Shown here piece after piece: positions 13,439 to 22,062 of a stretch of DNA of 22,602 nt. Each line of letters begins with the position of its first letter. Position 1 is the stretch's first letter. A program made the translations under genes and the position numbers. The stretch is from a virus, in the IMG/VR virus record IMGVR_UViG_3300025652_000606, positions 1-22,602 of that record. The stretch is one strand, 5' to 3'. The notes beneath the pieces were generated by a model. The model was not told the DNA's origin. It saw only the letters and a program-made list of their open reading frames with translations, and ran no database searches.

Positions 13439-13671
13439 AGAAGCTAACAGTCAGTGAGGTGTCAGAAGCAATTGAGTTGCTGACTGCTGCTCAGACTTTT
13501 CAAAGTCAGGTAGATGTAATAACGGCCAAGATCACTAGACTGATGGGTGGGGTTAAAGATGACTTGATCCACGAGCTAGTAGACCAAGCTGTTCTCAACA
13601 AAGAATCCGTTGAATGGATTGTTGAGGAGGTACAGAGCTGGGAAAAGTACAGGCAAGAGCTAAAGCTTTGA
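13435..13671 (+). CDS. Small helical protein upstream of the nuclease
   Basis: This is a 78-residue all-helical protein (MKKLTVSEVSEAIELLTAAQ...) with heptad-like hydrophobic spacing that could form a coiled coil. Function unknown. Its TGA overlaps a TTG (TTGA) that is probably the start of the following PD-(D/E)XK nuclease, so the two may be made in fixed ratio and could be partners. Confidence 0.7.
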   Translation: MKKLTVSEVSEAIELLTAAQTFQSQVDVITAKITRLMGGVKDDLIHELVDQAVLNKESVEWIVEEVQSWEKYRQELKL

Positions 13672-14174
13672 TTGAGATAAAGACAACTGAGTCCCAAAGA
13701 AATAAGGCTAAAGAGTTAGCTGAAGAAATGGGATCGCTTAATCACTCTATGCTCAGGGGTGGCGGAAACATTAGAGGGCTTCTAGCAGAGATTGCTTACG
13801 CTGATAAGTTCGGGCTACAGATTGCCAGCACGTACAACTACGATCTTCTGACAAAAAAGGGGAAGCGAGTAGACGTAAAGAGCAAGGGTGGATGGCAAGT
13901 CCCACAGCCTCACCATTGGGTAGCAGTTGAAAGAAGATTTGAACAAGACTGCGACTTTTACGTATTTGCTAGGGTCAGAAAAGACTTAGAGCTAATCTGG
14001 CTACTAGGGTGGATGCCAACTATAGAGTTCAGAAGAACGGCATTACACTTTCCTCCAGGAACACAAGATCCTGACGATCCTTCATTCAGAAATAAGTTAG
14101 ACAATCTTCAAATGAGAAACAGAGACCTTAGACAATTTGATGAGAAACACAGAACTAATTTACCAAGAGCTTGA
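13668..14174 (+). CDS. PD-(D/E)XK-type nuclease, TTG start
   Basis: In this 168-residue protein, GLLAEIAYADKFG supplies the helix glutamate (E41). It is followed by YDLLTKKGKRVDVKSKGG, in which D59 and the D69-V70-K71 triad form the PD-(D/E)XK active site. A beta-rich segment with tryptophans (HHWVAVERR, ELIWLLGW) completes a restriction-endonuclease-like fold. Probable roles are an exonuclease or Holliday-junction-type resolvase in phage recombination or host DNA degradation. The start is TTG, overlapping the previous TGA. The first in-frame ATG is 20 codons later and would still keep the active site. It overlaps the next gene by 35 bp. Confidence 0.75.
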   Translation: MIEIKTTESQRNKAKELAEEMGSLNHSMLRGGGNIRGLLAEIAYADKFGLQIASTYNYDLLTKKGKRVDVKSKGGWQVPQPHHWVAVERRFEQDCDFYVFARVRKDLELIWLLGWMPTIEFRRTALHFPPGTQDPDDPSFRNKLDNLQMRNRDLRQFDEKHRTNLPRA

Positions 14175-14460
14175 GGTAAAAGAATGGCCCCTTCTAAAAG
14201 TAGGAGACGAAAAGTTCTTTGGTTACGTTCTTTCAATGGGAGTAATGCCTAATGATTTTTGCGAAGTTCGGGAATTTAACGATATGCGACAATATGTTGA
14301 CTTTGGATATAGAGATGGATACGAGAGGTACATTTTGCCTAACAATAAAAAACTCAGAAAGGATCTATTGAGATATTTATGGGACAACATGGAGGTAGAA
14401 GTATACTCCAAGTTATGGATTTATAAATTAGAAAACGGGTATAAGGTAGATTTGCCGTAG
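14140..14460 (+). CDS. Hypothetical early protein
   Basis: This is a 106-residue protein rich in aromatic residues, especially tyrosine (VDFGYRDGYERYILP, later YSKLWIYKLENGYKVDLP). I know no family for it. The ATG at 14140 lies inside the end of the nuclease gene in another frame. The sequence suggests an alpha/beta fold with a beta hairpin at the C-terminus. It sits between two nucleases, which hints at DNA processing but proves nothing. Confidence 0.7.
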   Translation: MRNTELIYQELEVKEWPLLKVGDEKFFGYVLSMGVMPNDFCEVREFNDMRQYVDFGYRDGYERYILPNNKKLRKDLLRYLWDNMEVEVYSKLWIYKLENGYKVDLP

Positions 14461-14469
14461 TAATCCAAC

Positions 14470-14898
14470 ATGAACAAGCTTAAACAGTCCGAGATCAAAT
14501 CATTCAGAGAGGAACTCCTAATCCAACAAGGAGGAAGAGATCCTATTACAGGATTGCAGATCAAAGATGCGGTCTTAGACCACGATCATGTCTCAGGACA
14601 CGTCAGATGCGTTCTACAGCGTGAAGTCAATTCATTCGAGGGTAAGGTATGGAATGCGTACAAACGCTTTATACGGCCTCTGGGAGCCTCTTATGAGGAT
14701 GTCCTGATTTCTATCATAGAATACTGGGGTAAAGATTACTCAGAAAATCCTATCCATCCTAAGCACAGAACAGACACAGACAAGGTAGTCAGGGAGTACA
14801 GGCGTAGGATCAATAGAGCTAAAAGACCTCAGACAAAAGAGAAGTACAGAGTCCTGATAAGGGAGTTGACAAAGAAGCCAGAATCACTACAGTCCTAA
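14470..14898 (+). CDS. Endonuclease VII-like HNH/His-Me finger nuclease
   Basis: In this 142-residue protein, DPITGLQIKDAVLDHDHVSG followed by HVRCVLQREVNSFEGK (residues 24-59) matches the core of the recombination endonuclease VII family: the LDHDH catalytic/metal motif (36-40), G-x-V-R (43-46) and the late Asn (54). The enzyme would cut Holliday junctions and branched DNA before packaging. The two pairs of zinc-binding cysteines of T4 endonuclease VII are absent: only one Cys is present, and the position before DPITG has none. The zinc site is therefore lost or replaced. The C-terminal half is basic and arginine-rich (YRRRINRAKRPQTKEKYR). Confidence 0.8.
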   Translation: MNKLKQSEIKSFREELLIQQGGRDPITGLQIKDAVLDHDHVSGHVRCVLQREVNSFEGKVWNAYKRFIRPLGASYEDVLISIIEYWGKDYSENPIHPKHRTDTDKVVREYRRRINRAKRPQTKEKYRVLIRELTKKPESLQS

Positions 14899-14900
14899 TC

Positions 14901-15095
14901 ATGTCAGAAGAACCTACCATTTCGTACCAAGACTTATCCCAAGCAGTCAATATTATAGACCTGGCTGCTAAACGTGGAGCATTCCACGGCAAAGAACTTT
15001 CCGTTGTTGGATCTCTTAGAGATAGAATAGAAGAGTTTCTATCATCTAAAGAGGAAGAAGAAATTATCCCTCCCGATACATCAGATCCAGAGTGA
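14901..15095 (+). CDS. Small acidic protein, last gene of the early operon
   Basis: This is a 64-residue protein whose core (LSQAVNIIDLAAKRGAFHG, then ELSVVGSLRDRIEEFL) resembles a small helical protein I have seen annotated as hypothetical in many T4-like and marine phages. Function unknown. The tail is very acidic (KEEEEIIPPDTSDPE). It starts 2 bp after the endonuclease VII-like gene and ends 26 bp before the terminator stem. Confidence 0.75.
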   Translation: MSEEPTISYQDLSQAVNIIDLAAKRGAFHGKELSVVGSLRDRIEEFLSSKEEEEIIPPDTSDPE

Positions 15096-15121
15096 TCTGC
15101 TCTCCGCACGCATGGCACCTC

Positions 15122-15158
15122 AAGGGCAGTGGGCTTAAAAACCTGCTGCCCTTTTTTT
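15122..15158 (+). terminator. Intrinsic terminator ending the early operon
   Basis: AAGGGCAG (15122-15129) pairs with CTGCCCTT (15146-15153), with further inner GG/CC pairing. The T-run 15152-15158 follows on the plus strand, a classic rho-independent terminator. The opposite strand has no T-run after the stem. The T-run overlaps the stop codon of the converging 1227-aa gene (TAA at 15159-15157). Confidence 0.9.
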
Positions 15159-18100
15159 ATCTTCTTGAATTCCTAAGAGCTTCAGCCCTTACCTTACCAG
15201 AAATAACTTTCCTTTTCCAAAGGTCTATTATCTCTCCCCTAGAAGCATTATTGTTCTTAAGGTACTGAACTTTTTCTACATTAGTAAGGCCCATTAAGGT
15301 TCTTTCTCGTATACTAATGTTTTTCTTCTCGATGAACTCCTGCTCCTTTTGGTAGTTCTCTAGTCTTCTTCTAATCTCAGGGTCTTCAATAGCTCTGATT
15401 GCTCTATCCTTTGATATTTCAGGGTCAAGATCTTCGTAAAGTTCCCTAATGTTTTTCGCCTTTGTGGCCTCAAAATTCTCATACCCTAATCCACTTGAGA
15501 TTCTGAGCAAATCCTTGGAGGATACCCCAGCTTCCTTCTTCATAATAGTGAAGATTTCATTCTCACTAAATCCTAATGTCTGAAGGTTTTTGTAGTGCTT
15601 AGCAATCTTGTCATAACTTTGCTTGGCCTGTGCGTTAGATCTTTGGTAGGCTGCCTGTAGGTCTGCATCCTGAAGCTCTTCTGCATCTTTGTAAAATCTT
15701 CTTTTGGTTTCCTGTAAGTTTTTTACAGAATCCATTATGTTGAACCTAGCTTGCTGTTTATTGTCTACAGCGTTTACACGAAGTCCAAAAGCTCTCTTTG
15801 TCAGATCGCCTACATCGTACTTACCCTTTCCCTCAAGGGCTTCTTCCCACTTCTTAGCCTCTCTAAGAGTGGGTGGAGTAAGCAATTCCTTAAACAAGTA
15901 CATCGCTCTTTCTTCTGCTCCGTAATCCTCTTGGCTTTCTAAGATATTTCCGAAGTCATCCTTGTTAGCGATTGCATTAAGCAAAGGTCTTACAACAAGT
16001 CCACCATCAGTACCGAACTGGTCAACTACGTACTTAGTAATTGCATCTGGGTCTCCAGACAAACCAGCCTTTATAGCATCACGAATAATAGCCTGAGGAA
16101 CCAAGTAAGATGGGTCTGCGTACCTGGACTTAGAGCGATCCTCATTCATTGTAGCAACGAGAGTTTTACCTCTGTCCCAAGGATTAGCTATCGTCTCTTG
16201 GTACGCTTGTTTTTCTTCATCTGTTTCTAAAGTAGTCTCATCCTTGCCCTTAAAGACATTCACTGCTCCAGTAGCTGCTGCTGTACTTCCACCAACTACT
16301 CCAATAACAGCACCAAGTCTTTTCAGTCCCTCTAGTCTCATTGCAGCCTGATCTGCTTTAGTGAGTTTTGATGGATCTATACCAAGGTTTCTTCCGAACT
16401 CGCCCTTAAGCATTTGATCGGCGTACTTAACTTGGTTGTAAACGTTTCTGAAAGTTTCTAGTGTAAAAGAAATGTACGGGTTTATGGCTGCTTTACGGCT
16501 AAGGAACTTAGCAGCACCACTAACTCTTTCGTAATTAGGAAAGGTATCATTTGTGAAGTTAGCAGCTAGGCGTTTAGCACTCTGCTCATCTAACCCAGGA
16601 AACATCTTAGAGATAGAGTCCTGATTGCTCTTCCACAGTGCGTACCTGTACGTGCTATCAGGTGCAGAGTAAACCTTGCCTAATGGATCAATGATCTTTT
16701 TCAGTGGCTTAAAGGAACCTTCAAAAGCATTACGTATATCTGATGCCTCAACGTTCTGATTTATGATACCTAAGGAAACTGCATCTTGGTAGTCATCTAA
16801 GAACGCCTTCCTGTCTCCGAGAACTCTTTGAATACCTGGTATCTTAGACAAAGCCTTAAAGTCTCCAGCGACTACCTGAGTGCCTCTACCAACGTTCTTA
16901 AAGTAACGACCTCTAGGCATAATACCATTAGAGAGAGTCAACCCAATACCAGACACAAGCTGAGTGGCGTAAGCTGGTGCATTACCCAATACGTTCTTGG
17001 CCTTAACAAATCCACTAATGCTATCCCAGGTCTTGTTAAAGTTATCCCGTTGCTTTGCTACTCTAGGACGTACCTTTTCTAAGGCTATCTCGAACTCAAT
17101 TGGAACATAAATATTGGAGTCATCAATAGTTTTAAGATTAAGCTTCTCTAAGTCCTCAGGAACCATTTCACCTGGACGTAGACGAACGCCAACTCCAGAC
17201 CTCTGAACATAATCAAGTATAGCCTGATCTTCCTTAGCAGCCTGTCTTAACCTAGCAGTGCCACTTAGTGTACCAAAAACCTTCTCGCTTGGATCTTTTA
17301 TTTCACCAAGATATAGTTTTTCTTGCTCTCCTGGCTCACGCAGTTTTTTAAGTGATCCTTGAAAAGATTGAGGAACGTACCCTACTTCTTTGTTTTTTTG
17401 AGACCTTGCACTTACGTTTTCTAGGCTTTTAAGATGCTCTCCAGCCTGAACCATAGCGGATTCCTTGCCTATCCTTGAAGGAACCTCTTTCTTGTTTTTT
17501 ATAGCTTCAGATATTTCTTCTCTGTTCTTTTTTATAATTGAATCAGCTATTTCTTCTTGAGCTTTTCGCCTTTGAGCAGGGCTACGCACAAAGTTTTTAT
17601 CAGTAAAAATTCTGTACTCTCTTTTAAGGTATTTATTTTCTTCTATGCTTTGGCGTATTGTGCTTGATAGCCTTTCTCTTTCTTTTGAATCTAAGGCCCT
17701 ATAAAAATCTGCGTCTATTAACTGAGCAAGTTCCTCTTGAATAGGAGCCATCTCATCCTTGAACTTTCTAAGGTCAGCAGCAATATCATTCAGCGATGAG
17801 TCAAGGTCAGCTTGACCAGTAAGGAATTGGTCAATCTTATCTTTAGCAGATGGATCTCTTTTCAACTTACTTTCTATAGTAGATCTAATCTTGTCTGCTG
17901 TTGCTTCTAGCCCATCAGCTTCCTTCCTGATTCTTTCTAAATCTAAATCAAGCTCTCTTCCGATACCAGCACTAGGAGCAATCCTAGAAACAGTACGCTT
18001 TGCTAGTCCAACTAAACCCTTAGCAGACTTAGGAAAGTTTTCTACAATATCACCTTTAGCCAAGGCTCCAGTAGCAACTTGAGAAACTGCTTTTTCTGGG

Positions 18101-18840
18101 TCTGCTGCATTAAGTAAGGGATCTACAACATTCTTAGCATCTCTATCTCCCCTGTTGTACGCCCTAGTAAGCTCATCTTGATTCTTTCCAGCGAACTTAG
18201 CATAAGATCTGGATAACGCCTCACCACCTGCACCTAATGCTCCACCAAGCAAAGTTCCAGTTATACCTGCTCTAATAAGTTCTTCTTGAGTAGGAAGTCT
18301 ACCTTCAATAGATCCTTCAATAAGTTGTGCAGCAGGAGCACTACCAGCACCTATAGCAGCATTAGCTAAAGCAGCTTTACCAACCCTAGTAGCGAACTTA
18401 CCACCCTTAGCAATCTTAGAACCTGGAATAAAATTAAGAAGAGTATCACTAACAACCCTCCCCCAACTAATATCTCCATCAGGGTTCTCAATTTCTTGAG
18501 CAGCTAAACTTCCTGTGATACCACCACTAATAGCTCCAATTACATAACCTGTACCAGCTCCTATAGCTGTACCAACAACGGGAACGGCGGAGCCTAATGC
18601 ACCACCTGCTGCTGCTCCAGCGTACTTAGCACCCTCTGCAATAGCTACCTCTGCACCAAGTGCCGATGCAGTCCTGCCTAAAGACCCAGAAGTTTCATCT
18701 TTAGGTTCAGGCTTAGAGGGAAGCTTTTTTTGATTATATTGTTTTTTAACATAATCAATAAGTTCTTGCTCTGAAGTTCCTTCTGGGTACTGTACTGTAA
18801 CAGTGCTACCATCGGGAAGAGAAAGTGTAGCTGTAGGCAT
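15157..18840 (-). CDS. Large internal virion (ejection-type) protein
   Basis: This 1227-residue protein is the last of the right-hand late block. Residues 5-34 (LSLPDGSTVTVQYPEGTSEQ and on) form the small N-terminal module with a DG...YPEGTSxxEL pattern seen in many T7-like internal proteins. Residues 58-116 are an Ala/Gly-rich hydrophobic region, and a second such segment lies near 839-860. Between them are long charged helical stretches (about 270-480). This architecture fits podovirus ejection proteins such as T7 gp16 (1318 aa), which leave the head and form a channel across the envelope. No transglycosylase domain is seen; that activity is encoded separately in the early operon. The stop codon lies in the early terminator's T-run. 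Confidence 0.75.
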   Translation of the reverse strand: MPTATLSLPDGSTVTVQYPEGTSEQELIDYVKKQYNQKKLPSKPEPKDETSGSLGRTASALGAEVAIAEGAKYAGAAAGGALGSAVPVVGTAIGAGTGYVIGAISGGITGSLAAQEIENPDGDISWGRVVSDTLLNFIPGSKIAKGGKFATRVGKAALANAAIGAGSAPAAQLIEGSIEGRLPTQEELIRAGITGTLLGGALGAGGEALSRSYAKFAGKNQDELTRAYNRGDRDAKNVVDPLLNAADPEKAVSQVATGALAKGDIVENFPKSAKGLVGLAKRTVSRIAPSAGIGRELDLDLERIRKEADGLEATADKIRSTIESKLKRDPSAKDKIDQFLTGQADLDSSLNDIAADLRKFKDEMAPIQEELAQLIDADFYRALDSKERERLSSTIRQSIEENKYLKREYRIFTDKNFVRSPAQRRKAQEEIADSIIKKNREEISEAIKNKKEVPSRIGKESAMVQAGEHLKSLENVSARSQKNKEVGYVPQSFQGSLKKLREPGEQEKLYLGEIKDPSEKVFGTLSGTARLRQAAKEDQAILDYVQRSGVGVRLRPGEMVPEDLEKLNLKTIDDSNIYVPIEFEIALEKVRPRVAKQRDNFNKTWDSISGFVKAKNVLGNAPAYATQLVSGIGLTLSNGIMPRGRYFKNVGRGTQVVAGDFKALSKIPGIQRVLGDRKAFLDDYQDAVSLGIINQNVEASDIRNAFEGSFKPLKKIIDPLGKVYSAPDSTYRYALWKSNQDSISKMFPGLDEQSAKRLAANFTNDTFPNYERVSGAAKFLSRKAAINPYISFTLETFRNVYNQVKYADQMLKGEFGRNLGIDPSKLTKADQAAMRLEGLKRLGAVIGVVGGSTAAATGAVNVFKGKDETTLETDEEKQAYQETIANPWDRGKTLVATMNEDRSKSRYADPSYLVPQAIIRDAIKAGLSGDPDAITKYVVDQFGTDGGLVVRPLLNAIANKDDFGNILESQEDYGAEERAMYLFKELLTPPTLREAKKWEEALEGKGKYDVGDLTKRAFGLRVNAVDNKQQARFNIMDSVKNLQETKRRFYKDAEELQDADLQAAYQRSNAQAKQSYDKIAKHYKNLQTLGFSENEIFTIMKKEAGVSSKDLLRISSGLGYENFEATKAKNIRELYEDLDPEISKDRAIRAIEDPEIRRRLENYQKEQEFIEKKNISIRERTLMGLTNVEKVQYLKNNNASRGEIIDLWKRKVISGKVRAEALRNSRR

Positions 18841-18863
18841 TTAAAGATTATGGGTTTAAACAA

Positions 18864-20042
18864 TTATTTTTTAGCAATTAAACCTTCAACTTTTTTAGAA
18901 AGTTCTTTTTGTTCTTCTTCTGTTAAGGGCTTATTAGCATATTTTGGAGCAAAGTTTTCTACAATAAATCTAAAAAGAGGACTTCTTATCCTGCCAGATT
19001 CATCATAAATAGATCCTCTTTCATCTATAGAAACTTCACGTTGTTTTGGTGCTGGAGTAGAAGAAGTCTGTTCAACAGCAGGTTCTGGTTTTGGCTCTGG
19101 TTTTGGTTTTGATTGATCTGGGTCTTGAATAAGGTTACCGTCTTCGTCTTTCATTATCCTAACTTCAGCATCACCAGTTTTTCCTTCTGCTGTTTGAAGA
19201 TTTCCAACATTAATCCCAACAAGAGCTTTTGCGCTTTCAACATCTTCCATGCTTACCATTTCGCCACCAACTTTAGCACCTACAGCATTAAGCATTCTAA
19301 TAGCAGCTCCATCCTCACCATTATTAAAAAGATCTTCAATCTCTTTAAAATAACCATTCAGCCCTTTTATATCCCTTAATCTAGCAGTAAGTGCATTATT
19401 AGGATCTTGAGGAACAGTAAACATTCCTTTGTATTGTCCGTTTGCAGTAATGGCATAAGCTCCATTACCTAATTTTATTGTTTTAACTTTATCAGGAGAT
19501 TGTTTTGCTTTAATATCAATAAAATCCTGAATCTGATTTGGGGCCATTAAGTTAGCTTGCTCTGCGGTAAGTTGATAATCTTTGTCTTGAGATAAGCCAA
19601 CAATAGCACTAGAAAAAGCCTTATCACCCTCAACCTTTCTTTCAGCAGTTTGAATATCATATACTCCTTTGGCAAGTAATTGAGATTCCCTTGCAATTCT
19701 TCTTTGACGATCTGCAAATTCACGCTCTGATGTAATAACATCATTAGCTAGTTGAACAGCCTTTCTGGGATCACCAATAAGCTTTAGAATCTCATCAGCA
19801 TTTGCGTTTGTACCAAACCTTGCCTGAAACTCTGGTTTCGCCAACAAGGGCTCAATCATTTTTTTAGCAGCTTCATTCAATTCTTTTTTCTCTATTTTTT
19901 CCTTTTGCTTTTGAAGACCTGACTGAATAGCACCAATCATTTGCTGATTAGCCTGAGCTTTAATAGCAGCTATCTGTGGGAGTGCTGAGTAATCTCTGCG
20001 TAATGCGTTAAGATTTAATGGAGTTCTTGATTTAAGTGCCAT
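18864..20042 (-). CDS. Virion or internal protein with Pro/Lys/Glu linker
   Basis: This is a 392-residue protein with a helical, charged N-terminal 150 residues (KQKEKIEKKELNEAAKKM, then REFADRQRRIARES). A middle region of mixed structure follows, then a low-complexity proline linker (QSKPKPEPKPEPAVEQ, residues about 310-326) and a short C-terminal helical domain. I recognise no family. Its place between a repeat-bearing virion protein and the large ejection protein parallels T7 gp14/gp15, so an internal core protein is a reasonable guess. It is visibly more AT-rich with A/T-ending codons, and GTAC words are nearly absent (one seen). This differs from the left part of the window. Confidence 0.65.
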   Translation of the reverse strand: MALKSRTPLNLNALRRDYSALPQIAAIKAQANQQMIGAIQSGLQKQKEKIEKKELNEAAKKMIEPLLAKPEFQARFGTNANADEILKLIGDPRKAVQLANDVITSEREFADRQRRIARESQLLAKGVYDIQTAERKVEGDKAFSSAIVGLSQDKDYQLTAEQANLMAPNQIQDFIDIKAKQSPDKVKTIKLGNGAYAITANGQYKGMFTVPQDPNNALTARLRDIKGLNGYFKEIEDLFNNGEDGAAIRMLNAVGAKVGGEMVSMEDVESAKALVGINVGNLQTAEGKTGDAEVRIMKDEDGNLIQDPDQSKPKPEPKPEPAVEQTSSTPAPKQREVSIDERGSIYDESGRIRSPLFRFIVENFAPKYANKPLTEEEQKELSKKVEGLIAKK

Positions 20043-20078
20043 AATTATATTACTTTTAATTTTTAGTCCCCAGAGCTA

Positions 20079-22052
20079 TTAGCTAATTCCAAGTTTTTTC
20101 TTGCCATACCCAATACCAAAGTCTAAAAGACCTCCAACAACTGGGCCAGCAAATTCAGCAGCAAGTTGCTTGTCTCCTGAATCTCTAATTGCTTCAGCTC
20201 TTTGAGTACTTTGTATTAAACTTAATCTGTTACCTATATCTGTTCCAGAAACATTAAGTAAAGCATTAGGATCTATTCCAATATTAGGAGCTATTTGACT
20301 ATAAATACCACCCTCAATATCTGCCATTAGTCCAGCAGTAGCTCTTTGCTGACCAAGAAGATTGCTTGCAAGTTGCAAGTTTACGTTCTTTTGTTCGGCC
20401 CGTTGTCTTCCAGCAAGCATTTCACTAATGTTTCCTAGCCCTCGCCCTCCAGATACAGCTTGTCCGTAACCAGCCTGAGTAGCATCGCGACTTTCAAGAA
20501 AAGATAACGGCCCCATTTTCCTTTCAGCTTCTGCCCCCTGCATTTCAGACCTGCGAGCAAGTGATTGCATCAGTGGGCTTTGAGCATCACGTACTGCACC
20601 AGTAATTTGGCCGTAAAGATCAGTAGCAAACCCTGCTTGCTGAGGAGCAATCTCTCTATCTAATGCTATTACCTCTTCGGCGAACTCTTTAGGTGCTCCA
20701 GATTTTATTGTGCTTACGGCTTCTGGGAAAATATCCTGCAACTGTCCTGGAGTGATCTCTCCTCTGTCAGAAAGGGTAGTAATTAAACCAACGATGCCAG
20801 ATGTCTCAAGTATTTCGGTAATTTCACCTGAAGATAACCCAGAGCCACCTCCAATATTTACTGAAACATTACCTCCTGCACCACCTTGACCTCCAGTAGA
20901 GCTAACATCTGTACTTACTGGGCCTGTTGTAACTGCACCACCAGTAAGGGTTGTTGCTCCAGTAGTAAGCGAAGTATCTCCAGTGGACACGTCACCTCCA
21001 TAAAGGTCACCTCCAGTTAATGTACTGTCACCCCCAGTTAATGTTGTGGCTCCTGTACTAACATTGGTATCTCCACCAGTAAGGGTTGTGTCTCCTATTT
21101 CAGAAGTAGATGAAGCGTCTGAGGTGCCACCTGTTGCGGTGGATGAACTCGTCTGGGTTGTGCCGCCAGAAGATACAAGCATCCCATTTTCGTATTGCTT
21201 CCCGTCAAATTCTCCTGTAAAATTAGGATCAAGTCCCTCATCTATAAGTCCGTTTAATTCTGCGTCTGTCATATTTACTGGCCCCACTACGTCTTGTTGA
21301 TTTCTAGACTCTAAACCTAGTGCATTTGCTAAATTTCTAATTCCAACTCCTTGATTAATTAATTCTTGGGCTCTTTCAGCCATTCCTTCTGGAATAAAAA
21401 CACCAGTACCAGGGGGAAACTCCATCATTCCACCACCACCAGTTGTTGTTTCTGGCAGGTCAATTCCTTCACCAGTTGCTGAATTTACTGAACTACTATC
21501 AGTACTAGTGGTAGTATCAGTACTACTATTAATATTAGTATTGCTACTAGCATCAGTAGTATTGCTGCTATTATCCACAGGAGCGCCTGACTCGTCCACA
21601 AGTTCTGGAACAAAACCTGGCGTACCTGTACCTATTGTAGATTGTCCTGACTGTCTCCTTATTTCATTAATCCTTGCTAGTTCATCAATTGTAACAACCC
21701 TTGAGTTTTCTCCAATTCCAATTCTTATCCCTGGAATCGTTCCTATTTGTTCACCAGCTTCATTGCGTTGAACAATAGTAACAGGTGTACCCATTTGTTG
21801 TTCATCTGTGCCACTATAAATACCGTCAGCTATCCCATCTCCATCTTGGTCTTCGTAGCTTCCCTTTGACATTTCAGAAGCTCTAATACCAATTAGATCT
21901 AAAAAACCTCCAAGATCACCTAGACGACCTAAAGATGTCCCACTAAATATTCCAAAAGGATTTTCAAAAAATGGCTCCCTTTCGTACCCGTAAAGCTCTT
22001 CAAACTCTTCGTCGGTAAGATCTTCGTAGTCGTCTTCGTAATCGTTTGCCAT
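20079..22052 (-). CDS. Virion protein with Ca-binding-like loop and TG-repeat region
   Basis: This is a 657-residue protein. The N-terminus is extremely acidic and Tyr/Glu-rich (MANDYEDDYEDLTDEEFEEL). Residues 68-76 read DQDGDGIAD, the DxDxDGxxD loop of dockerin/thrombospondin-type Ca sites. A Ser/Thr/Asn-rich linker (about 160-195) and a TTLTGGD-type repeat region (322-384) follow. The C-terminal 250 residues are helical with Gln/Ala-rich segments and a final glycine-rich hydrophobic stretch (VVGGLLDFGIGYG), which may touch the membrane. AAGGA sits 6 nt before the ATG. It lies between the tail fibre and internal proteins, so it is probably a virion or ejection protein. No family is recognised. 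Confidence 0.7.
   Translation of the reverse strand: MANDYEDDYEDLTDEEFEELYGYEREPFFENPFGIFSGTSLGRLGDLGGFLDLIGIRASEMSKGSYEDQDGDGIADGIYSGTDEQQMGTPVTIVQRNEAGEQIGTIPGIRIGIGENSRVVTIDELARINEIRRQSGQSTIGTGTPGFVPELVDESGAPVDNSSNTTDASSNTNINSSTDTTTSTDSSSVNSATGEGIDLPETTTGGGGMMEFPPGTGVFIPEGMAERAQELINQGVGIRNLANALGLESRNQQDVVGPVNMTDAELNGLIDEGLDPNFTGEFDGKQYENGMLVSSGGTTQTSSSTATGGTSDASSTSEIGDTTLTGGDTNVSTGATTLTGGDSTLTGGDLYGGDVSTGDTSLTTGATTLTGGAVTTGPVSTDVSSTGGQGGAGGNVSVNIGGGSGLSSGEITEILETSGIVGLITTLSDRGEITPGQLQDIFPEAVSTIKSGAPKEFAEEVIALDREIAPQQAGFATDLYGQITGAVRDAQSPLMQSLARRSEMQGAEAERKMGPLSFLESRDATQAGYGQAVSGGRGLGNISEMLAGRQRAEQKNVNLQLASNLLGQQRATAGLMADIEGGIYSQIAPNIGIDPNALLNVSGTDIGNRLSLIQSTQRAEAIRDSGDKQLAAEFAGPVVGGLLDFGIGYGKKKLGIS
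20901..21089 (-). repeat. Coding repeat (TTLTGGD / STG) in the 657-aa protein
   Basis: In protein order the motif TTLTGGD or a variant (STLTGGD, TTLTGGA) appears at least four times between residues 322 and 373. It is interspersed with VSTG, TSLTTGA and GPVSTDVSSTGG, so the region is mostly Thr, Ser, Gly and Asp. The DNA copies are similar but not identical. It probably forms a flexible or beta-roll-like spacer. Confidence 0.75.
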
Positions 22053-22062
22053 CTTTATCCTT

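Noticed and set aside
21508-21771. Plus-strand frame of hydrophobic Val/Leu/Ser composition inside the 657-aa gene
   Set aside because: It is a reading-frame shadow of the Ser/Thr/Asp-rich repeat and linker coding DNA, not a membrane protein gene.
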